Origin: Psychrobacter glacincola
GTDB lineage: Bacteria; Pseudomonadota; Gammaproteobacteria; Pseudomonadales; Moraxellaceae
Reading direction: 5' to 3'
DNA: 64,000 nt
Assembly: GCA_001411745.2 (NCBI GenBank)
Contig: LIQB01000009.1
Location: 1-64,000, forward strand
Below are positions 8,551 through 17,625 of this stretch, one piece after another. Each line of letters opens with the position of its first letter. Positions within the stretch are counted from its first letter, which is position 1. The position numbers and the translations under genes were made by a program. The notes below the pieces were generated by a model. The model had not been told where the DNA came from. It made no database searches and worked only from the letters and a program-made list of their open reading frames with translations.

Positions 8551-9262
8551 AGTAAGCCCAAATTGCGATAAGAGTGAAAACTACGTATTGTAGCGCAGTA
8601 AAAGTGAGACCTTTATAAAAGTATAGCGGGACTGAAATAGCATCGGCGATTATCCAGAGTATCCAATGCTCAATTTTGCGCCGCGCCATCAGCCACATCG
8701 CCATCAAAAACAGCGCGGTGGTCAGCATATCGGTGTAATCGACCCAAGTAAATAAATGCAAACCTAATACCGCGCCATCAAAACTAAAGTTATTATTGAT
8801 GACTGGTCTGAAGTAATACACCAACGCGACAAAGGCAATAGTCGCCGAGGCTAGTAAGGCGAGTATTGGCACATCTTTTTTATCGAGATGTTCTACTTGA
8901 ATAGCATTCTGGGCGTTAGTCCTTGCTAACGACTCATTTTGCTGCTGACCAGTAGGGTTGATATAATCTTGCTGTTTTTTGATTGCTGTGTTTTTCTTAC
9001 TCTGTGTCCAATTGATCCAGCCATATAGACTCATCACCGTATAGTAGGCATTGATAAACATATCGCCAAATAACTGCCATTTCCACAACAGATAAACAAA
9101 TATAGCGGTGCTGACGAGACCTATCGGAAATACCAAAATATTGGTTCTGCTGGCGAGTAAGACACTTGCTACCCCAAATATGACAGCAATCAATTCCAGA
9201 CCAATAAAGACAGTGGGATAGTCAGCGTATTGTCCAAATAACCAGTTAAAAATTTCTACCAT
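8501..9262 (-). CDS. pnuC: Nicotinamide riboside transporter PnuC
   Basis: 253 residues from the ATG at 9262. The frame continues 28 codons further to a TTG, but family N-termini and the poor upstream sequence argue for MVEIFNWLFGQ. Seven or so hydrophobic helices, the motif LLASRTNILVFPIGLVS early on, and YTVMSLYGWINW with its W-x-x-W pattern identify PnuC, which imports nicotinamide riboside by facilitated diffusion. A poorly conserved hydrophilic insert of some 50 residues (KKNTAIKKQQ...HLDKKD) lies in the middle loop. It overlaps the downstream kinase gene. Confidence 0.88.
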   Translation of the reverse strand: MVEIFNWLFGQYADYPTVFIGLELIAVIFGVASVLLASRTNILVFPIGLVSTAIFVYLLWKWQLFGDMFINAYYTVMSLYGWINWTQSKKNTAIKKQQDYINPTGQQQNESLARTNAQNAIQVEHLDKKDVPILALLASATIAFVALVYYFRPVINNNFSFDGAVLGLHLFTWVDYTDMLTTALFLMAMWLMARRKIEHWILWIIADAISVPLYFYKGLTFTALQYVVFTLIAIWAYYEWQRRYRLQPKAAYA

Positions 9263-9560
9263 GAGTATTCCCAAATATGAGCGGGTTTTATGTCTCGCAG
9301 TTTTATGAGCTCGAACTGTGAACGCGTCGCTAGCAAAGTGCGCCAATTATAACGTAGCTGCTCCAAAATGAAGTCAGGACTTTGCTTATTTTTCGCAACA
9401 AACAGATTATTTGTAACAAAGTATTAGAAAAATAATTATATTCAGGCATAATAAAGGCTCTGATTTTAAGTTTACAGTTATTCACTGAAATCAAACGACT
9501 GTTATTTTTCCACTTTTATGCTTATCCCAAGCCCTATAGTAGTAGACAAGGAAGCTTATC

Positions 9561-10706
9561 ATGACGACTTGTATCACAGGCACTGGCCTGTATATTCCGC
9601 CTTATAGCATCAGTAATGAAGAGCTAGTAGATTCATTTAATAAGTATGTTGAGAATTATAATGCAAAGCATGCTGACGAGATAGCAGCAGGAACTTTGAC
9701 TGCCCTAGAGCCTTCTTCAGCGGCCTTTATCGAAAAAGTATCTGGTATCAAATCACGTTATGTGATGGAAAAGGATGGTATTTTAGATCCTGAAATCATG
9801 GCACCAGTGATTCCTTATCGTCATTTAGGTGAAGAGCTGTCTATCATGGCAGAAATGGGTACTGCGGCTTTGAAAGACGCGCTAGCAGATGCAGGTCTTG
9901 AGGCGAATGACCTAGATGGTATCATTCTTGCCTGTTCAAACTTCCAGCGTACTTATCCTGCGGTCGCTATCGAGATTCAAAATGCAATCGGTATGATTGG
10001 TGGTTTTGCTTATGATATGAACGTTGCTTGTAGCGCCGCGACTTTTGGTCTATCGCAAGCACACGGCTCTATCGTTTCTGGTCTGGCTAAGCGCATCGCT
10101 GTGGTCAACGTTGAGATTACCTCAGCGCATCTAAACTGGCGTAACCGTGACAGCCACTTTATCTTTGGCGATGTCGCAACAGCATCTATCGTCGAAGAGC
10201 TAGATACGCCAAAAGGTTATGAGATTCTTAACTCTAAGCTATTTACCCAGTTTTCGACCAATATCAAAAACGAATACGGCTTCATGGATCGCTCAGAGTT
10301 CTTAGCGGCACAGACTGATATGTATCCAGACATTAAAGAGCCTGTTACCGACAAGCTATTCTTACAAAATGGTCGAAAAGTGTTCCGTGAAGTCTGTCCA
10401 AAGGTTTCAGAAGTCATCACTGAGCATTTGCAAGAAAACGATATCGAAACGTCTGATGTTAAAATGATGTGGCTGCACCAAGCCAACGCCAATATGTTGG
10501 ATTTAATCCTACGTACTGTGATTGGTAAAGAAGCAGATAAAGCGATTGTGCCAAGTGTCATTGCTGAATTTGCTAACACCAGTTCAGCCAGTCCGATGAT
10601 TGTTTTCCATCGCTATAAAGATGAGCTGGCATCAGGTGATTTGGGTGTTATCTGTTCATTTGGTGCTGGTTACTCTATCGGTTCAGTGTTGGTGCGTAAG
10701 GTTTAA
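9561..10706 (+). CDS. Beta-ketoacyl-ACP synthase III-like protein (long FabH type)
   Basis: 381 residues, longer than the ~320 of housekeeping FabH because of an insert at about residues 25-60. The thiolase-fold catalytic triad is intact: C157 in [10 protein letters not shown]306 in LHQANANM, N339 in EFANTSSAS. Enzymes of this long type are known in Pseudomonas (PA3286-like), where they condense medium-chain acyl-CoA with malonyl-ACP and shunt beta-oxidation products into fatty acid synthesis. That role is assigned by resemblance of length and insert only. It is a single gene with the ribosome site AAGGAAG just before the ATG. A MITE lies 22 bp after the stop. Confidence 0.88.
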   Translation: MTTCITGTGLYIPPYSISNEELVDSFNKYVENYNAKHADEIAAGTLTALEPSSAAFIEKVSGIKSRYVMEKDGILDPEIMAPVIPYRHLGEELSIMAEMGTAALKDALADAGLEANDLDGIILACSNFQRTYPAVAIEIQNAIGMIGGFAYDMNVACSAATFGLSQAHGSIVSGLAKRIAVVNVEITSAHLNWRNRDSHFIFGDVATASIVEELDTPKGYEILNSKLFTQFSTNIKNEYGFMDRSEFLAAQTDMYPDIKEPVTDKLFLQNGRKVFREVCPKVSEVITEHLQENDIETSDVKMMWLHQANANMLDLILRTVIGKEADKAIVPSVIAEFANTSSASPMIVFHRYKDELASGDLGVICSFGAGYSIGSVLVRKV

Positions 10707-10728
10707 TTTTTAAAGTAAAACCTGTTAC

Positions 10729-10902
10729 TAGGTCGTGTCCTCAATTCAATCGATTATTGTCTAAATGGGCTAAAAATGGCTAAATTTTGCCAAACGTCGT
10801 CAAATAACTAGGTAATATCTTGATATTATCTGCGCTATTTTCCTTGTTTGACTGCAACTTATCTCACTTTTATCACCATTTTTAAACTGAAGACACGCCC
10901 TA
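10729..10902. mobile_element. MITE with IS5-like terminal inverted repeats
   Basis: The ends are TAGGTCGTGTCCTCAATTCA at 10729 and, inverted, TAGGGCGTGTCTTCAGTTT ending at 10902. They match each other at 13 of the first 15 bases and match the IS terminus at 81-93. The interior (about 130 bp) has no coding frame, so this is a non-autonomous element presumably mobilised by the transposase of the IS at the window start. TA at each edge may be the duplicated target. It sits between the FabH-like gene and prfA, just before a terminator hairpin. Confidence 0.7.
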
Positions 10903-10904
10903 AT

Positions 10905-10939
10905 AAAAAATAGCTAAGAGCAATCTTAGCTATTTTTTT
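10905..10939 (+). terminator. Rho-independent terminator
   Basis: AAAAAATAGCTAAGA pairs with TCTTAGCTATTTTTT around GCAA. It is the likely terminator of the FabH-like gene, now separated from its stop codon by the MITE. Confidence 0.8.
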
Positions 10940-11132
10940 TGTCTATTATTTTTGTTATGAGCATTTAATTACATTATTTAAGCAATATATTATTCAGGAA
11001 TGAGGCGCTATTTGAGAATATAGTGGGAAGAATGCTTAGAATATCGACAAGAATGCTTAGAGGTTTTAATTTACCCTGAAAAATTTGCTATAATCACGGT
11101 CTTATTCCTCTCATCCAATTAAAAGTCCTTTT

Positions 11133-12224
11133 ATGAAAGAATCCTTACGCCTGCGTTTAGACCAGATGGTAGACCGTTATGAAGAGGTCACCGCCTTATT
11201 ATCAGATCCTAGTATCATCAGCGATAATAATAAATTCCGTGAATTGTCTGTCGAGCACAGCGACTTGATGGATATCACCACTTTATGGCAGAACTATGTG
11301 CGTGCAGAAACGGATCAGGCTGATGCAGAGGCTATGCTGGCTGATGCATCAGATCCTGACATGAAAGAGATGATGCAAGAAGAGATTGATAACGCCCGCG
11401 AGACCATCGTAGAGATGGAAGAGGCGCTCAATGTCATGATGCTACCAAAAGATCCAAATGATAAAGTGCCTGCTTTCTTGGAAATTCGAGCGGGTACAGG
11501 TGGTGATGAAGCCGCGATTTTCTCTGGTGACTTGTTTCGAATGTACCAAAAATACGCGCAGACACAAGGCTGGACAGTGGAAGTGCTGTCTGCAAGTGAA
11601 GGCGAGCATGGCGGTTATAAAGAAATTATCACTCGCGTATCAGGCAACAGCGTGTATGGGCGCTTAAAGTTTGAATCAGGCGTACACCGTGTGCAGCGTG
11701 TACCTGAAACCGAAAGCCAAGGTCGCGTGCATACGTCAGCTTGTACCGTTGCGGTCATGCCTGAGGTTGAGATTGATGATACAGTGGATCTAAATCCAGC
11801 TGATATCCGCTTTGATACCTTCCGTTCAAGTGGTGCCGGTGGTCAGCACGTTAACACCACTGACTCAGCAGTACGTTTGACACACATTCCAACGGGTACC
11901 GTGGTAGAGTGTCAACAAGAGCGTAGCCAGCACAAAAACCGTGCGCAAGCGATGAAAATGTTGATTTCAAAGATTCAGCAAGTCAAAGTACAGGCTCAAG
12001 TTGATGCAGCAGATACCATACGCCGTGATTTGGTCGGTAGTGGCGATCGCTCAGAACGCATTCGCACCTATAATTTCCCACAAGGTCGCATGACCGATCA
12101 CCGTATCAACCTGACATTATACAAGCTTGATGCCATTATGGAAGGCGACTTGGATGAGATTCTTGATGCACTGTTGCGTGAGCATCAGGCTGATTTAATG
12201 GCCAGTATCGGCGGTGGTGATTAG
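11133..12224 (+). CDS. prfA: Peptide chain release factor 1
   Basis: 363 residues, normal for RF1. Domain 1 is alpha-helical (1-110). The codon-recognition tripeptide of the P-x-T type is PET at residues 191-193 (PAT in E. coli), within [20 protein letters not shown]. The GGQ peptidyl-tRNA hydrolysis motif is at 236-238 in [11 protein letters not shown]1 releases peptides at UAA and UAG. The gene stands alone; the hemA/prmC neighbours common in other gammaproteobacteria are absent. A terminator hairpin follows at 12292. Confidence 0.97.
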   Translation: MKESLRLRLDQMVDRYEEVTALLSDPSIISDNNKFRELSVEHSDLMDITTLWQNYVRAETDQADAEAMLADASDPDMKEMMQEEIDNARETIVEMEEALNVMMLPKDPNDKVPAFLEIRAGTGGDEAAIFSGDLFRMYQKYAQTQGWTVEVLSASEGEHGGYKEIITRVSGNSVYGRLKFESGVHRVQRVPETESQGRVHTSACTVAVMPEVEIDDTVDLNPADIRFDTFRSSGAGGQHVNTTDSAVRLTHIPTGTVVECQQERSQHKNRAQAMKMLISKIQQVKVQAQVDAADTIRRDLVGSGDRSERIRTYNFPQGRMTDHRINLTLYKLDAIMEGDLDEILDALLREHQADLMASIGGGD

Positions 12225-12291
12225 TAACCATCAGGATATTAATGACTAGAGGCTCAATAGCTGGTCGTGAATCCATTAATTCATAAAAGCG

Positions 12292-12325
12292 TGACACTGT
12301 CTAGATGACAGTGTCTGTTTGTTTA
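12292..12325 (+). terminator. Rho-independent terminator after prfA
   Basis: GACACTGTC and GACAGTGTC pair around TAGAT and are followed by a T-rich tail (CTGTTTGTTT). Confidence 0.75.
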
Positions 12326-12424
12326 TAGCTGTTTTTTACGGCTATCGACCATGATAATAAGTATAAATTTAATTTTGCAGTTTTCGTTTATTCCATTTAA
12401 TTACCTAATAATATTGAGAGTGTT

Positions 12425-13963
12425 ATGTCAAAGCACAACAATCAGAATCAAGACCAAACCCCAGTTGTAGAAGACGCTAACGAGCTAATTGCTCAGCTGC
12501 AAGCCAAGCTAGACGATATCAGTGCTTCAGGCAAACAGCCGTATCCAAATACATTTAAACGTACTGATTATGCGCAAGATTTGCAAACTGCTTTTGACGG
12601 CGTCTCAAAACAAGAAATTGAAGAAAAAGCGGCGAATGGCGAAAAAACACAGGTCAACGTGGCAGGTCGCGTTATGCTGAACCGTGGTGCCTTTATTGTT
12701 ATTCAAGACATGACGGGTCGCATTCAGTTATATGTTGCACGCAAAGAGTTGGATCCAGAGACGTTAGCGACCATTAAATCACTAGATTTGGGTGATATTG
12801 TTGGCGTATCAGGCTATATCGGTCGCTCAGGCAAGGGCGACTTATATGTGCATATCGAAGAGTTTCAGTTATTGACTAAAGCGCTACGTCCAATGCCAAA
12901 CAAGTTTCATGGTTTAGCTGATGTCGAAGCGCGCTATCGTAATCGTCATCTTGATTTGATGACCAATGAGACGACTCGTGATACCTTTATGATTCGCAGT
13001 CAAGTCATTAGCGGCATTCGCAAGTTTATGTTAAATGAGCGTTTCATGGAAGTTGAGACGCCGATGATGCATCCTATCCCAGGTGGTGCGGTGGCGCGTC
13101 CATTTGTGACGCATCATAACGCTCTAGATATGCCTTTATATCTGCGTATCGCACCTGAGCTTTACTTGAAGCGCTTAGTCGTTGGTGGTTTTGAAAGAGT
13201 GTTCGAGATTAACCGCAGCTTCCGTAACGAAGGTGTATCAACTCGCCATAATCCTGAATTTACCATGATTGAATTTTATCAAGCGTATGCTGATTATCAT
13301 GACTTGATGGATTTGACCGAACGCTTATTTAATGAATTGGCGATGGATATTTTGGGCACGACTGAGATTACTTATCAAGAAGAAGCCATCAGTCTAAAAG
13401 CGCCATTTATACGTTTGTCTATGTCTGATGCAATTGCAAAATATGCTGAAAACTTCGATATGGCACGTATTAATGACCGTGAATATCTGGCAGAGTACGC
13501 CTCGACAACGCTTAAGCAGCAAGTGAAAGAGGTGTTTGGTGTTGGCAAACTACAGACTATTATCTTTGAAGAAACCGCTGAACATCAATTGCGTCAGCCA
13601 ACGTTCATCACTGAATATCCAGCGGAAACGTCACCACTGGCACGCCGTAGTGATGACAATCCTGAAATCACCGATCGTTTTGAGCTATTCATTGGTGGTC
13701 GTGAACTGGCCAATGGCTTTAGCGAGCTTAATGATCCTGCTGATCAGGCAGAACGCTTCCGTGGACAAGTCGCTGAAAAAGACGCTGGTGATGATGAAGC
13801 GATGCATTTTGATGAAGAATACATCGAAGCGTTGTCTTATGGCTTACCACCAACCGCAGGCGAAGGTATCGGTATTGACCGTTTAGTGATGTTGTTTACC
13901 GATTCTGCCAGTATTCGTGATGTGATTTTGTTCCCGCATATGCGTCGCAAATTAGAAAGCTAG
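12425..13963 (+). CDS. lysS: Lysyl-tRNA synthetase, class II
   Basis: 512 residues. An N-terminal OB-fold anticodon-binding domain (about 70-170, with [12 protein letters not shown] and [14 protein letters not shown]) precedes the class II catalytic core. Motif 2 is seen as [20 protein letters not shown] and motif 3 as [14 protein letters not shown] near the C-terminus. The enzyme charges tRNA-Lys in the cytoplasm. The start at 12425 (TTGAGAGTGTT ahead of the ATG) fits the family length, with a short charged N-terminal extension. An apparently structured intergenic sequence and an unknown gene follow. Confidence 0.97.
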   Translation: MSKHNNQNQDQTPVVEDANELIAQLQAKLDDISASGKQPYPNTFKRTDYAQDLQTAFDGVSKQEIEEKAANGEKTQVNVAGRVMLNRGAFIVIQDMTGRIQLYVARKELDPETLATIKSLDLGDIVGVSGYIGRSGKGDLYVHIEEFQLLTKALRPMPNKFHGLADVEARYRNRHLDLMTNETTRDTFMIRSQVISGIRKFMLNERFMEVETPMMHPIPGGAVARPFVTHHNALDMPLYLRIAPELYLKRLVVGGFERVFEINRSFRNEGVSTRHNPEFTMIEFYQAYADYHDLMDLTERLFNELAMDILGTTEITYQEEAISLKAPFIRLSMSDAIAKYAENFDMARINDREYLAEYASTTLKQQVKEVFGVGKLQTIIFEETAEHQLRQPTFITEYPAETSPLARRSDDNPEITDRFELFIGGRELANGFSELNDPADQAERFRGQVAEKDAGDDEAMHFDEEYIEALSYGLPPTAGEGIGIDRLVMLFTDSASIRDVILFPHMRRKLES

Positions 13964-13990
13964 AACTGGTTTACTTGCCATAAATCCATG

Positions 13991-14045
13991 CTGGGACTAA
14001 ACTGAACATAAGAAAGCTCTTTTGCTTTCAATGGAATGGTCCCAG
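13991..14045 (+). other. Candidate structured RNA between lysS and the next gene
   Basis: CTGGGAC (13991-13997) pairs with GTCCCAG (14039-14045). Inside lies a second stem, GAAAGC (14012) with GCTTTC (14024). No T-run follows directly, so it is not a standard terminator. It ends 32 bp before the start codon at 14078 and could affect stability or translation of that gene. Confidence 0.4.
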
Positions 14046-14077
14046 ATTCTTTATGAGGCCTCATTTATAGGGACATC

Positions 14078-15340
14078 ATGGATACTCAGCACGCGTTACC
14101 CTCACTTTGGCAACAGATGATTCAACGAAGTTTCTTATCTTTGTATGAGTTATCAGCAGATAAAACAACCAATCCTGAGCAGTTTCAAGGTTATGATTTC
14201 GTTTTTGAGTTTTCTGGCGCTATCATTTATTTGATCGTAAATGATGTAGTGATGCAAGCGAGTAGGCAAAAAGTAGACAGTGCTCAAGTTCGTGAGTGGA
14301 GAAAAGAAGTCGTCAACCAACTAATCAAGCGTCATGCTCAGCTTTATCTAAAAAACGATAAGTCGATGGCAGAAAGTAATACCTCGACAGCTGGTAAGGA
14401 TGTTTATTTCATTGGTTTGACGTCACTGTCTGTTACACATCAAGATGATAAACCACAAGCATCCTCGCATACGGTTGATTATGAATATGGTAGTCAGTTT
14501 TTTGCTGAAGACTGTGTTTTAGATCTGGATGATGAGCAGAGTGTTCTACAAGTATTTAGCCATCAAAACTTTGTCGATATCATTAGCCAATTGGTGACGC
14601 CAAGCGATTTTTCCGCATTTTTAGACTTTCATCGCAGCCAGCTGACAGGGTTTGAGTCATTCCAAGACGAGTCGACATTACTTACCCAGTTTTTACAGTC
14701 GCCTGACTTTCATCAAAGAGCGATTAGGGTGCAAGAGCAATTGATTGATAATCAGTTGATCGATCAGATTGAGCAACGCTTGCTCAAAGCTACAGAACCA
14801 GATCAGGCAGTCTTTGCCAAAGCACTCATGGCCGAGATTCAGAAAAATACTCGGATGTGGTACAAGCTGTTTAATAGTTTGATCAAAAATTATTATGAGG
14901 CAGGTCAACCCCTACCAAAAGAGCCGGTTGATATTTTGGTCGATGAATCAATGTATACTTACGCTTGTTTGGTTGAAAAAATCTTAGCCTACAAAACGAT
15001 GGATCAAGACTCTCGCTGGAATGGTTATGTTTGTCATGAGCACTCTTATCACGTGTTTGGACGCCATTATCTGATGGTTTTCTATGCGCAAGATGATAAT
15101 AGTTCGCTGAGTGCTGATAAGGTTCGCACGTCTCAACAAGACTTGTTGTTGGAGCTCAATGCTCAAATGCAAAATCCAGTGATGGATGATTTGTTTTTGA
15201 TTGGCGTGGAGTTTAGACCTTGTGATGATAGCGTCAATACAGAGGTGCATTTGGATGCCTTTTATCAAAAAGGCTCAGTGATTGACGCCAATACTCAGCG
15301 CTTATATGAACGTTTAGCACAACTTCAAGCGCAGTTATAA
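14078..15340 (+). CDS. Conserved-looking protein of unknown function (420 aa)
   Basis: I do not recognise this protein. It has 420 residues, is acidic and hydrophilic, and has no signal peptide or transmembrane helix. The codon pattern resembles its neighbours and a clean ATG follows TAGGGACATC. Visible blocks include LWQQMIQRSFLSLYEL at the N-terminus, two aromatic-rich stretches (NTRMWYKLFNSLIKNYYEAG near 270 and YVCHEHSYHVFGRHYLMVFY near 345), and a C-terminus rich in Leu/Gln. It lies between lysS and dnaX on the same strand, 70 bp before dnaX, and may be co-transcribed with it. Predicted cytosolic; no function proposed. Confidence 0.8.
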   Translation: MDTQHALPSLWQQMIQRSFLSLYELSADKTTNPEQFQGYDFVFEFSGAIIYLIVNDVVMQASRQKVDSAQVREWRKEVVNQLIKRHAQLYLKNDKSMAESNTSTAGKDVYFIGLTSLSVTHQDDKPQASSHTVDYEYGSQFFAEDCVLDLDDEQSVLQVFSHQNFVDIISQLVTPSDFSAFLDFHRSQLTGFESFQDESTLLTQFLQSPDFHQRAIRVQEQLIDNQLIDQIEQRLLKATEPDQAVFAKALMAEIQKNTRMWYKLFNSLIKNYYEAGQPLPKEPVDILVDESMYTYACLVEKILAYKTMDQDSRWNGYVCHEHSYHVFGRHYLMVFYAQDDNSSLSADKVRTSQQDLLLELNAQMQNPVMDDLFLIGVEFRPCDDSVNTEVHLDAFYQKGSVIDANTQRLYERLAQLQAQL

Positions 15341-15409
15341 TCTAAACCTAATATAGCCTACTGGTTTGACACTCAATCTATATTTGTATTATTTACATTG
15401 GCATTCATT

Positions 15410-16939
15410 ATGACGCAGCAATATCAAGTTTTAGCGCGCAAATACCGTCCCAAAAACTTTCACGAGTTGATTGGGCAAACGCATGTTTCTCAAGCATTGA
15501 TTAATGCGATTGATTATAACCGTTTGCATCATGCTTACCTCTTTACGGGCACACGCGGTGTGGGTAAGACCACGATTGCGCGTATCCTATCTAAATGTTT
15601 GAACTGCGATACGGGTATCACTAGTACCCCTTGCGGTGTGTGTGATAACTGCGTGGCCATCGATCAAGGGCGATTTATCGATCTTATCGAGATTGATGCG
15701 GCATCCCGTACCAAAGTAGAAGACACACGTGAGTTGCTGGATAATGTACCGTATGCGCCAAGTCAGGGGCGTTATAAAGTATACCTGATTGATGAAGTAC
15801 ATATGTTGTCCACACACAGTTTTAATGCGCTTCTTAAAACTTTGGAAGAACCCCCTGAGCATGTAAAATTCTTACTTGCCACGACTGATCCGCAAAAATT
15901 GCCGATTACCATTATTTCGCGCTGTTTGCAGTTTGTACTACGTCCGCTACCGCAAACGCTACTCAGCGAGCATTTGGCAAATGTTCTTACCCAAGAGCAG
16001 GTAGATTATACGCAGCCTGCGCTCTGGCAATTGGCCAGCGCCGCTAAAGGCTCTGTACGTGATGCGTTGTCATTGACCGATCAGGCCATTGCTTTTGGTC
16101 AAGGTGCGCTCGACGATGTCACTGTAAACGCCATGCTTGGCTTAATTGATGCGGCTGATCTGGTCAGTTTAATTACTGATATCTATAACCATGACAAATC
16201 TGCTGTCGCGGCTCATATAGAACAAATGCGCGCGCAAATGGTTGATGCGACGAGTATGTTTGATGGTCTTACTGAATTACTGCATCAATTGGCGTTGACT
16301 CAGCTGTTGCCTGAAGTGGCATTAAATGTGAATGAGGCGCAGGCGCAAGATATTAACACGCTTGCGCAGCATATGAGTCCAGATGTTCTGCAACTGTATT
16401 ATGAGATTGTCGTGCAAGCACGTGAAGGTGTTAAGCTTGCGAGCACACCAATGCAAGCGCTGGAAATGTGCATTTTACGCCTGCTGGCATTTCGTCCGTT
16501 GCCAGTCGATGAGATATTAAATCATACTTATGCTGGCTCTGTATCACCTGAAGTACCAGCTATAGAAGATGGGACATCTACACCTTCTACACAGTCATTG
16601 AATAAGTCATCAAATAGCCAATCGGCTTCTGCACCGCCATTACAGTCTTATGGCGTTGATTATCAAGCACGAGATAATGATGATTTGCAAGTCGAGACCT
16701 ATGACAATTTTGAGCCAAGTTTGGCTCAAAATTCTGAGCAAAATCATGATGTATTAGTTACTAACCCTGAACCAGTTGTTGAGCCTGAACCAGTTGTTGA
16801 GCCTGAACCAGTTGTTGAGCCTGAACCAGTTGTTGAGCCTGAACCAGTTGTTGAGCCTGAACTGAACCAGTTGTTGAGCCTGAACCAGTTGTTGAGCCTG
16901 AACCAGTTGTTGAGCCTGATGCAAATAATTCTCAGTTAA
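15410..16939 (+). CDS. dnaX: DNA polymerase III gamma/tau subunit, N-terminal part (frame broken at repeat)
   Basis: 509 residues from the ATG at 15410; the TTG at 15398 in frame is unlikely. This is the clamp-loader ATPase that loads the beta clamp. Walker A is GTRGVGKTT (residues 47-55), the zinc module has cysteines at 66, 75, 78 and 81, and the Walker B box is LIDEVH (127-131). Domain III follows. After about residue 450 the linker becomes repeated PEPVVE units. A 5-nt insertion at 16862 then shifts the frame, and translation ends 26 codons later in LNQLLS repeats. The C-terminal tau domain continues in the -1 frame (16966-17391). As written the gene yields a gamma-like product only. Confidence 0.9.
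   Translation: MTQQYQVLARKYRPKNFHELIGQTHVSQALINAIDYNRLHHAYLFTGTRGVGKTTIARILSKCLNCDTGITSTPCGVCDNCVAIDQGRFIDLIEIDAASRTKVEDTRELLDNVPYAPSQGRYKVYLIDEVHMLSTHSFNALLKTLEEPPEHVKFLLATTDPQKLPITIISRCLQFVLRPLPQTLLSEHLANVLTQEQVDYTQPALWQLASAAKGSVRDALSLTDQAIAFGQGALDDVTVNAMLGLIDAADLVSLITDIYNHDKSAVAAHIEQMRAQMVDATSMFDGLTELLHQLALTQLLPEVALNVNEAQAQDINTLAQHMSPDVLQLYYEIVVQAREGVKLASTPMQALEMCILRLLAFRPLPVDEILNHTYAGSVSPEVPAIEDGTSTPSTQSLNKSSNSQSASAPPLQSYGVDYQARDNDDLQVETYDNFEPSLAQNSEQNHDVLVTNPEPVVEPEPVVEPEPVVEPEPVVEPEPVVEPELNQLLSLNQLLSLNQLLSLMQIILS
16766..16914 (+). repeat. 18-bp tandem repeat in dnaX linker with one 5-nt insertion
   Basis: Units of CCTGAACCAGTTGTTGAG encode P-E-P-V-V-E. Five perfect copies run 16766-16855. 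A sixth copy at 16856-16878 is 23 nt long because CTGAA is duplicated. Two more perfect copies run 16879-16914. Removing the extra five bases restores one frame through the whole of dnaX. Confidence 0.97.
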
Positions 16940-16965
16940 CAACGCAACTTGATGATCCTCGTACT

Positions 16966-17391
16966 TTGCTGCGTTGCTCACCGCAAGAACTGCTAGGTGA
17001 GTGGACACCAGAGAAGTGGGATTATTGGCTACAAACGGCTCGTGAAGCGGAGATATTGGCTCAAGACGAATTGGCACTTGCGCGTCAAGGCATGATGACG
17101 GGCTTATGCGATGGCAAGGCGGTATTTATAACCAGTGTAGATAGTCGGCATTTACAAACCACTTTTCAGCAATTAGCGGCTAAACTGCAACAGCAGTTCA
17201 CCCAAGCAGAAATTGACTTGCAAATCGATGGCAGCGTCATGCAAGCAGAGGATAAGACGCCTGAGCGTCGCCAACAAAAGCGCTTGGTGCAAGCCAAAAC
17301 GGTTGCAGAAGCAAGACTGCTTGCTACGCCTGTGATGCAGTATTTGAATGAGCGCGGTGAAGGAAAAATGGGTAAGGTTCAGTTGTATTAA
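16966..17391 (+). CDS. dnaX: DNA polymerase III tau C-terminal region, out of frame with dnaX
   Basis: 141 codons read from a TTG at 16966. The same frame extends upstream through the last repeat copies as PEPVVEPDANNSQLTTQLDD. The sequence LLGEWTPEKWDYWLQTAREAEIL onwards is the C-terminal tau domain that contacts the polymerase alpha subunit. It has no start codon or ribosome site of its own, so it is the displaced end of dnaX rather than an independent gene. A -1 shift anywhere between 16862 and 16939 would join it to the N-terminal part. I see no classical slippery heptamer there. Confidence 0.8.
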   Translation: MLRCSPQELLGEWTPEKWDYWLQTAREAEILAQDELALARQGMMTGLCDGKAVFITSVDSRHLQTTFQQLAAKLQQQFTQAEIDLQIDGSVMQAEDKTPERRQQKRLVQAKTVAEARLLATPVMQYLNERGEGKMGKVQLY

Positions 17392-17458
17392 ACAGTCAGA
17401 AAAACTGTTGTTAAAATTATTTAAAAGTCTATATAGTTATTAAAGACAACTTTCATAT

Positions 17459-17500
17459 AAAATATCAAGGCGATGTTGTACTATCGCCTTGATATTTTTG
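17459..17500 (+). terminator. Rho-independent terminator after dnaX
   Basis: AATATCAAGGCGAT and ATCGCCTTGATATT form a 14-bp stem around GTTGTACT, followed by a T-rich tail. Confidence 0.9.
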
Positions 17501-17625
17501 TTTTTATTGCAGAGTAAATGGGCTTTTTTAAACAAGAGAGAAATATTTAATAACGATAAGATAAATTAAGATTCGTTATAATGGTTAAGTTATATTAAAA
17601 ACTGAAATGAAGTTTAGGTGAGAAT

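Noticed and set aside
16856..16939. Programmed -1 frameshift site in dnaX
   Set aside because: The frames are in the right relation, but I find no slippery heptamer of the X-XXY-YYZ type and no clear stimulatory stem, so a programmed shift is not claimed.
16754..17077. Minus-strand frame with repeated FRLNNW units
   Set aside because: It is the antisense reading of the dnaX tandem repeat.
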